Source: Lacrimispora xylanolytica
GTDB lineage: Bacteria > Bacillota > Clostridia > Lachnospirales > Lachnospiraceae
Direction of reading: 5' to 3'
DNA length: 64,000 bases
Assembly (NCBI RefSeq): GCF_026723765.1
Contig: NZ_CP113524.1
Location: forward strand, 1,163,001 to 1,227,000
Shown here: piece after piece, positions 1 through 8,769 of the stretch
Numbering within the stretch: position 1 is the first letter of the stretch
Layout: each line of letters begins with the position of its first letter
Notes under the pieces: model-generated
The model's database searches: none
What the model was told of the DNA's origin: nothing
The model's input: only the letters and a program-made list of their open reading frames with translations
Program-made: the position numbers and the translations under genes

Positions 1-723
1 GTAAGAGAGCCTGTTTATAAACAGAGGGGCGCCAGCAGAGGCGCTAAGGATTATGGGAATACATATGTGGAGATCAACTTGACGGCTCAGCATATCTACT
101 ATTATAAAGACGGCAAGCTAATTGTGGAATCTGATTTCGTATCAGGCAATGAATCCAAGGGCTGGTCTACTCCAGCAGGAGCTTACGCCCTTACTTATAA
201 AGAACGCAATGCCACACTTAAGGGAGAGAATTACAGAACTCCTGTGGATTACTGGATGCCATTTAACGGCAATATCGGTCTTCACGATGCCAAATGGCGG
301 AGCACCTTTGGAGGTTCTATCTATAAGACCAGCGGCTCTCATGGCTGTATCAATCTTCCTCCAGCCGTTGCAAAGACCATTTTTGAGAACATAGGTGCAG
401 GAATTCCGGTCCTTTGTTATCATCTGCCAGGAACCGAGTCTCTGACTACTTCCAATGGAACCGGAAAAAAGGAAGAGACAAAAGGCGCCCAGCAGCCAAC
501 GACTCAGGCAGGTACCCAGCCAACCACCCAGGCAGCTACTCAGCCAGCCACACAACCAACCACCGCAGCACCTACGACAGCAGCGCCAACAACAGCAGCT
601 CCGACTACGGCTCCGGCGGCAACCACCCCAACCACAGTTTCAGCCCATCCTTCCTTTGACCAGGAGGCAGGGCCTGGCGCATCGAAAAGTACGGGAAAGA
701 ATAAGTCCGGACCTGGGATGTAG
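1..723 (+). CDS. L,D-transpeptidase (YkuD domain), 5' end outside the window
   Basis: The reading frame is open from base 1, so the gene starts upstream; the GTG at 67 is internal. The visible part is the catalytic YkuD domain, which makes 3-3 cross-links in peptidoglycan or attaches proteins to it outside the membrane. The active-site motif SHGCINLPP is present, with the nucleophile Cys encoded at 346-348. After the domain, roughly bases 465-640 encode a low-complexity Thr/Pro/Ala/Gln tail with PTTAA and QPTTQ repeats, a flexible wall-spanning or glycosylatable extension common in Firmicutes cell-wall enzymes. A strong terminator follows. The family is clear from the motif; upstream repeats or a membrane anchor cannot be seen. 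Confidence 0.9.
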   Translation, partial: VREPVYKQRGASRGAKDYGNTYVEINLTAQHIYYYKDGKLIVESDFVSGNESKGWSTPAGAYALTYKERNATLKGENYRTPVDYWMPFNGNIGLHDAKWRSTFGGSIYKTSGSHGCINLPPAVAKTIFENIGAGIPVLCYHLPGTESLTTSNGTGKKEETKGAQQPTTQAGTQPTTQAATQPATQPTTAAPTTAAPTTAAPTTAPAATTPTTVSAHPSFDQEAGPGASKSTGKNKSGPGM

Positions 724-749
724 GGGAAAGGAATCTAATAATAAAATCA

Positions 750-790
750 GAGGCAGTCTCCGGATATTTAATAGGAGGCTGCCTCTTTTT
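750..790 (+). terminator. Rho-independent terminator after the L,D-transpeptidase
   Basis: Arms GAGGCAGTCTCC (750-761) and GGAGGCTGCCTC (774-785) form a 12-bp stem with one G-U pair, followed by a T run. Confidence 0.85.
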
Positions 791-850
791 GCTGTAATAA
801 AGAATACTGCCTCCTGTCTTCCCTTCGTCTCCTTCCCTTATGAACTTTAC

Positions 851-877
851 TTGACAAGTATATCAGACTGATATAAT
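851..877 (+). promoter_or_regulatory. Promoter of the glycosyltransferase-padR operon
   Basis: TTGACA (851-856) and TATAAT (872-877), both perfect consensus hexamers but only 15 bp apart. The -10 lies inside the first of two palindromic operators, so a bound repressor would block it. Confidence 0.6.
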
Positions 878-900
878 ATAAAATATATCAATCTGATATA
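859..900 (+). promoter_or_regulatory. Two tandem palindromic operators, probable PadR-family sites
   Basis: TATATCAGACTGATATA (859-875) is a perfect 17-bp palindrome around a central A. TATATCAATCTGATATA (884-900) is a near-identical second copy. Their starts are 25 bp apart, and they cover the -10 and the start of the transcript, just before the ribosome site. The operon's second gene is a PadR-family repressor, so autoregulation is the natural reading. Confidence 0.75.
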
Positions 901-913
901 GTAGGAGGAGCGT

Positions 914-2119
914 ATGTCTAATATACTGTTTGTTAATGGCAATCTTCATGGTCATGTAAATCCAACCCTGCCTTTGGTAGAAGAACTTGTGAACCGAGGA
1001 GATAAGGTATGGTACTTTGGAGCTGATTCTTTCCGTAATTCCTTGTCGGAGGCTGGGGCTATCTGCATAAATGGAGGTGAGGAACTGGAGGAATTTTATA
1101 AGGGATACCGTCCCACGGGAAATCACCCGTTTTTCACCATACTGGAATATATGATCCGCCTTGATGAGATACTGATTCCGATGATTTTAGAGGTCTGGAA
1201 GGAGAGGACCTTTGACTGTCTGATATGTGACAGCGTTCTGGGAGCCGGCCAGTTTTTGAGAGGAATTCTTAGCGTGCCTGTGATTGGTTCTGTCTCCTCC
1301 TTTGCCTTAAGCAGCCTTCCCATTCCTGACAGCATGTTAGAGCGGGGGACCCATCCCCAGCTTGATGAGTTTTACCGCAGACTTCATGAGCTTTGCTCTT
1401 CCTATCAATTGCCGGTTCCTGATCCTCTGTCCTTTTTTCAAAATCAGGGGGACTTAAATATGGTTTATACTTCAAAGGCATTTAACCCAGGCAGCCAGCT
1501 CCTTGACGATTCCTACCGGTTTGTAAGCCCAATGCTCCGGGAGGAGGACATGGGAGATTTCCCAATAGAACAGCTTCAGGATAAGAAGGTGATTTACATT
1601 TCCCTTGGGACCATAAACAATCAGATATCGGAATTTTATGAAATGTGCATGGAAGCCTTTAAAGACTTTGATGGTGTAGTGGTTCTTTCTGTGGGAAAAA
1701 AGTGTCAGATATCTGATTTTACTCATATCCCAGCCAATTTCATGGTAAGGCCATATGTGCCTCAGCTGGAGGTCTTAAAGCATGCCAGCTTGTTTCTTAC
1801 CCACAGCGGCTTAAACAGCGTCAAAGAGGCCATTCTAAGCGTTGTACCCATGCTCCTGTTCCCCATGGTCAATGACCAGTTCCTGGTGGCGAAACAGGTG
1901 GAATCCATGGGCTGCGGAATCAGGATGATATGGAAGGAAGCAACTTCTTCCATTATAAAAGAAAAGGCCTGGGAGGTCATGAATGAGCCAAATTATGAGA
2001 AAGCCTGTCAGAAGCTTCGTCTTGAGTTTGAGAAAACAGGAGGTATGAAACAGGCAGCAGATGAGATTCATAAGCTGCTTGCAGAATGGAAGGAGAAAAA
2101 AGATGTCAGTGAAGAATAA
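914..2119 (+). CDS. GT1-family (MGT-type) glycosyltransferase
   Basis: A 401-residue cytoplasmic glycosyltransferase of the UDP-sugar-dependent GT-B fold, MGT/macrolide-glycosyltransferase type. The N-terminus has the typical start of these enzymes (ILFVNGNLHGHVNPTLPLV), where the early His is the usual catalytic base. The C-terminal half has the nucleotide-sugar signature around residues 297-325 (LTHSGLNSVKEAI, then MLLFPMVNDQ). Relatives glycosylate small hydrophobic molecules such as macrolides, flavonoids or sterols, often as detoxification. The ATG has an excellent AGGAGG site. The gene overlaps the following padR gene by 17 bases, and both sit behind tandem operators, suggesting induction by a toxic or antibiotic-like ligand. 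The acceptor is unknown. Confidence 0.85.
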   Translation: MSNILFVNGNLHGHVNPTLPLVEELVNRGDKVWYFGADSFRNSLSEAGAICINGGEELEEFYKGYRPTGNHPFFTILEYMIRLDEILIPMILEVWKERTFDCLICDSVLGAGQFLRGILSVPVIGSVSSFALSSLPIPDSMLERGTHPQLDEFYRRLHELCSSYQLPVPDPLSFFQNQGDLNMVYTSKAFNPGSQLLDDSYRFVSPMLREEDMGDFPIEQLQDKKVIYISLGTINNQISEFYEMCMEAFKDFDGVVVLSVGKKCQISDFTHIPANFMVRPYVPQLEVLKHASLFLTHSGLNSVKEAILSVVPMLLFPMVNDQFLVAKQVESMGCGIRMIWKEATSSIIKEKAWEVMNEPNYEKACQKLRLEFEKTGGMKQAADEIHKLLAEWKEKKDVSEE

Positions 2120-2651
2120 AACACGCTACGCTATTTTAGGTGTCTTAAATAGTTCCCCCTGTACTGGCTATGATATTAAGAAATACTGCGACCGGATCAT
2201 CGCCCATTTCTGGAATGAGAATTACGGCCATATCTATCCGGTGCTCAAAGCGCTGCAGGAGGAAGGTCTCATAGAGCGGGTGGAAGAGGAGACGAATGAC
2301 AGGAAAAAGAAGTATGCCATAACCGGAAAAGGCAGAGAGGAATTCTTAAGCTGGCTAAAAGAACCGGCCCATTATCAGCCTGCCAGATCGGAGTTTCTGT
2401 TAAAGCTATCCTTCTCCAAGGATCTTCATAAAGATGAGATCAGGAGCATGATTTTAAAATACAAAGAAGATTACGTGAAAAAACTCGATGGATATGGTAA
2501 AATGGAAGAATATATGAAACAAAAGGAAGGGGCTCTGGAAACACAGCAGGGATTCTTCCTATATGCCCCCCTAAGATATGGAATCCGTTCTGCAGAGTCT
2601 GCCATCGCATGGTGCGATGAGATGCTGAACGAAATTGATTTACTGAAATAA
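2103..2651 (+). CDS. PadR-family transcriptional regulator
   Basis: A 182-residue repressor with an N-terminal winged helix (YAILGVLNSSPCTGYDIKK, then YPVLKALQEEGLI and a wing rich in Lys/Arg) and a C-terminal helical dimerisation domain of the PadR/Vir_act type. The frame is open from 2061, but the ATG at 2103 is preceded by AAGGAG and starts at the conserved N-terminus, so it was chosen. It overlaps the end of the glycosyltransferase gene, implying translational coupling. PadR proteins usually repress their own operon and release it on binding a small aromatic or drug-like compound. The palindromes at 859-900 are the likely targets. Confidence 0.88.
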   Translation: MSVKNKTRYAILGVLNSSPCTGYDIKKYCDRIIAHFWNENYGHIYPVLKALQEEGLIERVEEETNDRKKKYAITGKGREEFLSWLKEPAHYQPARSEFLLKLSFSKDLHKDEIRSMILKYKEDYVKKLDGYGKMEEYMKQKEGALETQQGFFLYAPLRYGIRSAESAIAWCDEMLNEIDLLK

Positions 2652-2661
2652 GGAGAAGGCC

Positions 2662-2937
2662 ATGCTAAAAAAAGAGACATTCGTGCCCATACAGTTTTTT
2701 AAAAAAGAAGCGTACACCGGAAGCATGATGGGAATGCGCTACCGGATCAAAAAAGAAGAAGAGGGACTGGAAGCTACGGTATACCCGGAACCTTACTGTT
2801 ATGAGGCAACTCCTGACGAACAAAAAACAAAAGAAGTCTTTCCATTTTCGGAAGAAGGACGGGAACAGGCCGTGGACTGGATCAACCAGCAGTATGAAGA
2901 GAAAATAGAAATATGGGAATCCGCCAGAAGAAAGTAA
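2662..2937 (+). CDS. Small hypothetical protein, third gene of the padR operon
   Basis: 91 residues, highly charged, no membrane segment or signal peptide. It opens with MLKKETFVPIQFFKKEAYTG and ends in a predicted helix rich in Glu, Trp and Lys. AAGGAG lies 6 bases before the ATG, and the gene starts 10 bases after the padR stop, so it is probably cotranscribed. I do not recognise the family. Its size and composition resemble small soluble proteins of Lachnospiraceae with no assigned role. Confidence 0.6.
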   Translation: MLKKETFVPIQFFKKEAYTGSMMGMRYRIKKEEEGLEATVYPEPYCYEATPDEQKTKEVFPFSEEGREQAVDWINQQYEEKIEIWESARRK

Positions 2938-3032
2938 AAATGAGCAAATCCCTGTTCTTTTCCCCCTTTTCTAAATGGATGAAGTATGGTATGATAATGT
3001 ATTATTGGAAATACTGACATGGAGGAAGAGAG

Positions 3033-4706
3033 ATGGAAGATAACAAAGAAGAAATTGTTTCTAAAAACTTTATTGAACAGGAGATAGACAAGGATCTTTC
3101 CGAAGGAGTTTATAATCACGTGCAAACGAGATTTCCTCCGGAACCAAACGGTTATCTGCATATTGGACATGCAAAGTCTATATTGCTTAACTATGGCCTG
3201 GCTCAGAAGTATGGTGGAAAATTCAACCTCCGTTTTGATGATACAAACCCGACAAAAGAGAAGACAGAATTCGTGGAATCCATTATGGAAGACGTAAAGT
3301 GGCTGGGAGCTGACTTTTCAGACCGCCTTTTCTTTGCTTCCAATTATTTTCAGGAAATGTATGACTGTGCCGTTCTTTTAATTAAAAAAGGAAAAGCATT
3401 TGTCTGTGATTTAACTGCGGAGGAAATCAGAGAATACCGCGGTGATTTCAAAACTCCGGGAAAAGAGAGTCCATACAGAAACCGAAGTGTGGAAGAAAAC
3501 TTAAAGCTGTTTGAAGAGATGAAGGCTGGAATATACAAGGACGGAGAAAAGGTGCTCCGTGCGAAGATTGATATGGCTTCTCCAAACATTAACATGCGTG
3601 ATCCGGTTATTTACCGTGTGGCCCGCATGACCCATCATAATACCGGAGATGCATGGTGCATTTATCCCATGTATGATTTTGCCCACCCCATTGAGGACGC
3701 TATTGAAAACATTACTCATTCTATCTGTACGCTGGAATTTGAAGACCACAGACCTCTTTATGACTGGGTGGTTAAGGAATGTGAATATCCAAATCCTCCC
3801 CGTCAGATCGAATTTGCAAAGCTTTATCTTACCAATGTAATAACCGGTAAGCGGTATATAAAGAAGCTGGTTGAGGATAACGTTGTAGATGGATGGGATG
3901 ATCCTCGTCTTGTTTCTATTGCAGCTTTAAGAAGAAGAGGCTATACTCCGGAAGCACTTCGTATGTTCGTGGATTTAGTAGGTGTTTCAAAAGCCAACAG
4001 TTCCGTGGATTATGCCATGCTTGAATATTGTATCCGGGAAGATTTAAAGCTGAAAAAACCAAGAGTGATGGCTATTTTAGATCCCATTAAGCTTATCATT
4101 GATAATTATCCGGAAGATACCATTGAGTATCTGGATGCTCCCAATAACCTGGAAAATCCAGAGCTTGGAGAGAGAAAGATACCGTTTGGCAAGGAGCTTT
4201 ATATTGAACGGGAAGACTTTATGGAAGAGCCTGTGAAAAAGTATTTCCGCCTTTTCCCTGGCAATGAAGTTCGCCTTATGAATGCTTACTTTGTGACCTG
4301 TACAAGCTGTGAAAAAGATGCAGATGGCAATGTAACCGTCGTACACTGTACCTATGATCCTGAGACAAGAAGCGGTTCCGGCTTTGAAGGAAGAAAGGTA
4401 AAGGGCACCATTCACTGGGTGGCAGCAAAAACGGCTGAAGTGGCAGAATGCCGTCTGTATGAAAACATTGTGGATGAGGAAAAAGGGAAATTAAACGAAG
4501 ACGGAAGCTTAAACTTAAATCCCAACTCTCTGACCATTATAAAGAACTGTTTTGTGGAACCTGAGCTTGCAAAAGCAAGAGCTTATGACAGCTTCCAGTT
4601 TGTTAGAAACGGATTTTTCTGCGTGGACTGTAAAGACAGTACACCAGAACATTTAGTATTTAACCGGATTGTATCCTTAAAGAGTTCCTTTAAAATAACA
4701 AAATAA
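3033..4706 (+). CDS. glnS: Glutaminyl-tRNA synthetase
   Basis: 557 residues; charges tRNA-Gln with glutamine in the cytoplasm. The class I signature [12 protein letters not shown] (residues 36-47) is present, followed by the Rossmann domain and the conserved WDDPR and [11 protein letters not shown] segments, then the two C-terminal anticodon-binding beta-barrels. The second class I motif is unusual: where E. coli GlnRS has VMSKR, this protein has VITGKR (about residue 268), keeping only the Lys. I recall the same variant in other Lachnospiraceae GlnRS, so it is probably functional. Many Firmicutes lack GlnRS and amidate Glu-tRNA-Gln instead, so its presence points to a lineage that acquired glnS. 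A good ribosome site (GAGGAAGAG) precedes the ATG. Confidence 0.96.
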   Translation: MEDNKEEIVSKNFIEQEIDKDLSEGVYNHVQTRFPPEPNGYLHIGHAKSILLNYGLAQKYGGKFNLRFDDTNPTKEKTEFVESIMEDVKWLGADFSDRLFFASNYFQEMYDCAVLLIKKGKAFVCDLTAEEIREYRGDFKTPGKESPYRNRSVEENLKLFEEMKAGIYKDGEKVLRAKIDMASPNINMRDPVIYRVARMTHHNTGDAWCIYPMYDFAHPIEDAIENITHSICTLEFEDHRPLYDWVVKECEYPNPPRQIEFAKLYLTNVITGKRYIKKLVEDNVVDGWDDPRLVSIAALRRRGYTPEALRMFVDLVGVSKANSSVDYAMLEYCIREDLKLKKPRVMAILDPIKLIIDNYPEDTIEYLDAPNNLENPELGERKIPFGKELYIEREDFMEEPVKKYFRLFPGNEVRLMNAYFVTCTSCEKDADGNVTVVHCTYDPETRSGSGFEGRKVKGTIHWVAAKTAEVAECRLYENIVDEEKGKLNEDGSLNLNPNSLTIIKNCFVEPELAKARAYDSFQFVRNGFFCVDCKDSTPEHLVFNRIVSLKSSFKITK

Positions 4707-4746
4707 TGATGACAGGCTAGATGCCGGTCAAAGGAAGAAGTGCTGC

Positions 4747-6237
4747 ATGACCGAGAAAAGAAAGGGCGTGTGGCATTTTTTCCTTTGGAAGCAGAAAGGA
4801 GACGATATCTTGGAGCTGATGATTCCTCTGAAAAATCAGGCTGGTCTTTCCTATTACAGCCAGATTTATACTTATATCAAAGAAGAGATTAAGAAAGGTA
4901 ATCTAAAGCCGGCGACCCGTCTTCCTTCCACCAGATTATTGGCGGAGCATTTAAAGGTGAGCCGGAGCACCACCCAGATGGCATACGAACAATTGCTGTC
5001 AGAAGGCTATATTGAGGCAGTTCCCTATAAAGGCTATTACGTCTTAGAGATTGATGGTCTGGTGCATACCGGACAGGAGTTAAAAGAAAAGGGAGCTTCC
5101 CTGTTACAATCAGGCTTTCCTCATTCCATGACCGGGTCAGGCATTCTTGTGGATTTTTCACCAAGAGGAATTGATCTTGGTGCATTTCCTTTCAATACCT
5201 GGAGGAAAATATCGAAAAACACCCTGGTGGATGATAACAGAGAGATGTTTGTTACCGGGGATCCAAAAGGAGAGGCTGGTTTTCGGGAAGCCATCCGCAC
5301 ATATCTCCATTCTGCCCGAGGCGTGAACTGCCTGGCGGAGCAGATCATTGTTGGTGCAGGAAGCGAATACCTTCTTATGCTGCTGTCCCAGATTCTCTCC
5401 AGTGACCGGATTATAGCCATGGAAAATCCAACCTACAAACAGGCCTACCGGGTCTTTTACAGCTTAAACTATCAGGTAGTCCCTGTATTCATGGACCAGC
5501 AGGGGATGGATGTGAGACTTTTAGAGGAAAGCGGAGCCGATACCGCCTATGTTATGCCCTCCCACCAGTATCCAACGGGAATTGTCATGCCGGTGAAGCG
5601 CCGCCAGGAGCTGCTTTCCTGGGCCTGTAAAAAAGAAGGCAGATATTTAATTGAAGACGATTATGACAGTGAATTCCGCTATAAGGGACAGCCCATTCCA
5701 GCCTTACAGGGTATGGATCAAAAGGATAAGGTCATTTACATCGGGACCTTTTCTAAATCCATCGCACCCGCTATTCGGGTGAGCTACATGGTGCTTCCAA
5801 AATCTTTGCTGTCAGTTTACCGGGAAAAGGTTAGCTTTTATGCCTCCACGGTTTCCCGCATCGACCAGAATATTCTTTATCAGTTTATGGAGGAAGGCCA
5901 TTATGAGCGTCATTTAAACCGGATGAGAGCCGTATATAAGGCAAAGCATGATGTTTTAATTGCAGGTCTTAAGCCATTTGAGGAGCAGTTTCTCATAAAG
6001 GGAGAATACGCAGGCCTTCATCTGCTGCTTACGGATTTAAAGGGACGGACCGAAGAAGAACTTATCAATCAGGCAGAACAGGCGGGGGTTAAGGTATATG
6101 GAATGTCAGGATACTTTATTCATGAGGAACATAATAACTACCCACCGACCATAGTACTGGGCTTTGCAAGCCTTAATGAAGAAGAGATCACCAGAGGCCT
6201 AGATCTTCTTAAAAAGGCCTGGAGGGTGGAAGAATAG
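4747..6237 (+). CDS. MocR/GabR-type PLP-dependent transcriptional regulator
   Basis: Fusion of an N-terminal GntR winged helix (LPSTRLLAEHLKVSRSTTQ, about residues 60-80) to a fold-type I aminotransferase domain. The aminotransferase part has YVMPSHQYPTG, the Asp-containing IEDDYDSEFRY, and the PLP-binding Lys in GTFSKSIAP (about residue 338). MocR proteins use PLP and an amino compound as effector and often control vitamin B6, GABA or amino-acid genes. Two starts are possible: ATG 4747, used here, and TTG 4810, which has an AAAGGAG site at ideal distance and begins right at the conserved N-terminus; the shorter form may be correct. The target is unknown; neither neighbour is an obvious PLP gene. 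Confidence 0.88.
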   Translation: MTEKRKGVWHFFLWKQKGDDILELMIPLKNQAGLSYYSQIYTYIKEEIKKGNLKPATRLPSTRLLAEHLKVSRSTTQMAYEQLLSEGYIEAVPYKGYYVLEIDGLVHTGQELKEKGASLLQSGFPHSMTGSGILVDFSPRGIDLGAFPFNTWRKISKNTLVDDNREMFVTGDPKGEAGFREAIRTYLHSARGVNCLAEQIIVGAGSEYLLMLLSQILSSDRIIAMENPTYKQAYRVFYSLNYQVVPVFMDQQGMDVRLLEESGADTAYVMPSHQYPTGIVMPVKRRQELLSWACKKEGRYLIEDDYDSEFRYKGQPIPALQGMDQKDKVIYIGTFSKSIAPAIRVSYMVLPKSLLSVYREKVSFYASTVSRIDQNILYQFMEEGHYERHLNRMRAVYKAKHDVLIAGLKPFEEQFLIKGEYAGLHLLLTDLKGRTEEELINQAEQAGVKVYGMSGYFIHEEHNNYPPTIVLGFASLNEEEITRGLDLLKKAWRVEE

Positions 6238-6250
6238 AGGGAGGGATGCT

Positions 6251-7114
6251 GTGAATCATAAATGGAACGAAATAAAAAAACAGGATAATATCCGGGTACT
6301 GGCTGCCATCGGACTGACCGCTCTTTTGTTATTTCTCTTATCCGTGGCAGGTACTCTTCAAAATGGGAAACCGGCCCCGGCCCCAGTCCCGGCCCAGAAA
6401 GAGGCTCCTGTGGCAAAGGCGAAAACCGGCGGAGAATCGGTGCCTGATAAGACAGAAGTCCCCCTTACGGAGGCGGATAAAGAGTTTTTAAATAGTCTTA
6501 CTTTATATTTTGATAGCGGGGATTTGGAAGGAGCAGCCAGGCTGATAGACAGCTATCCGCTTAGCTGGACAGAATTTCCTATCATGTATGATGGAACTGC
6601 TTTATCAAAGGAGATGACTGGAACAAAAGGCATGGTGTTTTTAAAGAGGACCACTGTTTTTTATGGAGAATTTGCGGGAGGGCTTCCACAGGGAAAGTGT
6701 ACGGCTCTCCAGGTGATTACTCTTGACGAAGGAAAGCGGTACGATTACTCTTACGGTACCTGGTCTCAGGGAAGAATGAACGGAAGCGGTGCAAGCGGCT
6801 ATAATTATTATGACGGAGCAATGGGAGATATTAATAAGAAGAGTGCAAAAGAAGGAAATTTTAAAGACGATCTCATGGAGGGGGAAGTGATATATACCAC
6901 CACCAATGCTTCTGGTGAGACTGCCAAATGGGATTTTCAGACGGCTGATGGTGTGATTGTGCCAGATGACCGCTGGATACAGGAACATGACGATGAGGGG
7001 AAAGTCATTTATAAACGGATGGCAGACCAGGATGAAAATCACGCCTATACCTTAAGTGAGAGCGATATAAAAGAAGATAGGTGGAAGAATTTTATCCAGT
7101 TTTCAACAGATTAA
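6251..7114 (+). CDS. Membrane-anchored hypothetical protein with MORN-like repeats
   Basis: 287 residues starting at GTG 6251 with GAGGGAGGG upstream (the nearby ATG at 6245 meets a stop). A single N-terminal membrane segment (about residues 17-36) is followed by a Pro/Ala linker and a soluble domain facing outward. The second half has three Gly/Tyr-rich units resembling degenerate MORN repeats: YGEFAGGLPQGKC, YGTWSQGRMNGSG and EGNFKDDLMEGEV. Bacterial MORN-like proteins are mostly unassigned. It is only 13 bases from the MocR gene and 16 bases before an AraC gene, suggesting one operon. No function can be stated. Confidence 0.6.
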   Translation: MNHKWNEIKKQDNIRVLAAIGLTALLLFLLSVAGTLQNGKPAPAPVPAQKEAPVAKAKTGGESVPDKTEVPLTEADKEFLNSLTLYFDSGDLEGAARLIDSYPLSWTEFPIMYDGTALSKEMTGTKGMVFLKRTTVFYGEFAGGLPQGKCTALQVITLDEGKRYDYSYGTWSQGRMNGSGASGYNYYDGAMGDINKKSAKEGNFKDDLMEGEVIYTTTNASGETAKWDFQTADGVIVPDDRWIQEHDDEGKVIYKRMADQDENHAYTLSESDIKEDRWKNFIQFSTD

Positions 7115-7130
7115 AAGGAGGCTTTGCCCT

Positions 7131-8105
7131 GTGAATCAGGAAATCATTGACCGTCTTGGAGTCATAACGGATGAGGAACGGGAAATCATAAACGGTCGGA
7201 CAGAGATAGATATAAAGCGGTATACTGAAGGCAGAGATCTGGTCATCGACAGTAAAAAGATGCTGGAACACGGGAAAATGATTCGGATCCGGCCTCATAC
7301 CAGATTTGTTCATTTTCCAAGGCACAAGCATAATTACATTGAAGTGATTTACATGTGCAAAGGAGAAACCACTCATATCATTGATGGAGAGCGGGTAGTT
7401 TTAAAAACAGGAGAGCTGCTGTTTTTAAATCAGCATGCCGATCAGGAGATTTTCCCGGCAGGAGAAGGTGATATTGCGGTGAATTTCATCATTCTTCCTG
7501 AATTTTTTGATACTGCCTTTGAGATGATGGGAGAAGAAGAAAACCTTTTGCGGGATTTTTTAGTGGGCAGCCTCTGCTTTGATCCCCGGTATGCCAGCTA
7601 CCTACATTTTCAGGTGGCAGATGTACTTCCCATTCAGAATCTGGTGGAAAATATGGTGTGGACCTTACTTTATGACCAGCCCAATAAAAGAAGCATCAAT
7701 CAGGTAACCATGGGGCTCTTGTTTTTGCAGCTGATGCATTATACCGATAAGATCAGCCATACAAGGGAAGGCTTTGAGCAAAAGCTTATTTTTCAGGTTC
7801 TTACATTCATTGATGAAAATTATAAAGAAGGGGAACTTACGGAGCTGGCAAAATCCTTAAACTATAATATATACTGGTTAAGCAGAGCCATAAAGAAGCT
7901 GACCGGACGGACTTATAAGGAATTATTGCAGATCAAACGGCTAAATCAGGCCTCCTTTCTTTTACTCAATACCAGGTTATCTGTTACTGATATTTCCATA
8001 GCTGTAGGTTATGATAATACCAGTTATTTTCACAGAATCTTTCGAGGTTATTACAGTATGTCACCGAAAGAATACAGGGAAAAGAATAAAACAGCTAATT
8101 CTTAG
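7131..8105 (+). CDS. AraC-family transcriptional regulator with cupin sensor domain
   Basis: 324 residues, GTG start with AAAGGAGG at 7113-7120. The N-terminal part (about residues 60-130) is a cupin with the HKHNYIEVIYMCKG signature, the usual sugar or metabolite sensor of AraC regulators. The last 100 residues carry the double helix-turn-helix (LTELAKSLNYNIYWLSRAI and VTDISIAVGYDNTSYFHRIF). Such proteins usually activate carbohydrate genes. No sugar operon is adjacent; the rhamnose genes are about 5 kb downstream beyond terminators, so a link to them would be speculation. Confidence 0.9.
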   Translation: MNQEIIDRLGVITDEEREIINGRTEIDIKRYTEGRDLVIDSKKMLEHGKMIRIRPHTRFVHFPRHKHNYIEVIYMCKGETTHIIDGERVVLKTGELLFLNQHADQEIFPAGEGDIAVNFIILPEFFDTAFEMMGEEENLLRDFLVGSLCFDPRYASYLHFQVADVLPIQNLVENMVWTLLYDQPNKRSINQVTMGLLFLQLMHYTDKISHTREGFEQKLIFQVLTFIDENYKEGELTELAKSLNYNIYWLSRAIKKLTGRTYKELLQIKRLNQASFLLLNTRLSVTDISIAVGYDNTSYFHRIFRGYYSMSPKEYREKNKTANS

Positions 8106-8191
8106 AATACATTGTTAAATTCTAAACTTTCAACTCCTTAAAAATGGTTCTATTCCTGAACTTAACGTTTAAGTAATATCTTAAATATCAA

Positions 8192-8215
8192 AAAAAGTTT
8201 AAGTTAAAACTTTTT
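8192..8215 (+). terminator. A/T-only hairpin, possible terminator after the AraC gene
   Basis: AAAAAGTTT (8192-8200) and AAACTTTTT (8207-8215) pair perfectly around a 6-base loop, ending in Ts. The stem has only one G-C pair, so termination would be weak. Confidence 0.4.
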
Positions 8216-8308
8216 CAAAATGGATATGTATGGTAATAAATAAAATAGAGTTGGCATATATTTGTTATATAAGGTTGACAAATAATTTCTGTAAAGGAGA
8301 GAACCGAA

Positions 8309-8551
8309 ATGCCAAGAGGAGTAAGAAAGACACCGCTTGAGAAGTTAAGCGAAGAATTAAAAGAGGTAAGAGAATCCATGAAACAGTATAAGGATTGTCT
8401 GGTTACATTAGAGGAAAAAGAAAAAGAAATTCAGGATAAGATAAAACTGGAACAGTTTAAAGAAGTATCCTCTATATTGGACGAGCACGAAATGTCTATT
8501 ATGGATTTAAAAGAACTGTTGATCTCATCAAAAACGGAGCCAGCAGAATAA
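8309..8551 (+). CDS. Small coiled-coil protein
   Basis: 80 residues, very rich in Glu and Lys. It starts MPRGVRKTPLEKL and continues as one long amphipathic helix with heptad spacing of Leu/Ile, predicting a coiled coil. AAAGGAGAG precedes the ATG, and a perfect terminator follows, so it is a monocistronic unit. Proteins with this basic N-terminus plus coiled coil are common and uncharacterised in Clostridia. I do not recognise a defined function. Confidence 0.65.
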   Translation: MPRGVRKTPLEKLSEELKEVRESMKQYKDCLVTLEEKEKEIQDKIKLEQFKEVSSILDEHEMSIMDLKELLISSKTEPAE

Positions 8552-8610
8552 CATAATCATGGAAGTTAACGTGTTATAATCATTCATGATAAGAAGTTAA
8601 TCGATGATCA

Positions 8611-8648
8611 GGCCAGAACCTTTTAAGAAGGGCTCTGGTCTTTTTTTA
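8611..8648 (+). terminator. Rho-independent terminator after the coiled-coil gene
   Basis: GGCCAGAACC (8611-8620) pairs with GGCTCTGGTC (8631-8640) using G-U pairs, followed by eight Ts. Confidence 0.85.
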
Positions 8649-8769
8649 TTTATATTTAGGGCAAAAGAAACCTATTCTTGTTTTTTATAAGAGCATTCCT
8701 AAATTTCATTATGCAAGGGGCATAAAGGGAGGATAAAATCATAGGAGAGTCATATAAGGAGGCATACTT

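Noticed and set aside
480-645. Thr/Pro/Gln repeats that might be a phase-variable tract
   Set aside because: Repeat units are imperfect at DNA level and in frame; they look like an ordinary low-complexity linker.
455-871. 138-residue + strand ORF over the end of the L,D-transpeptidase
   Set aside because: It is an out-of-frame reading of the Thr/Pro-repeat coding region and crosses the terminator; no ribosome site.
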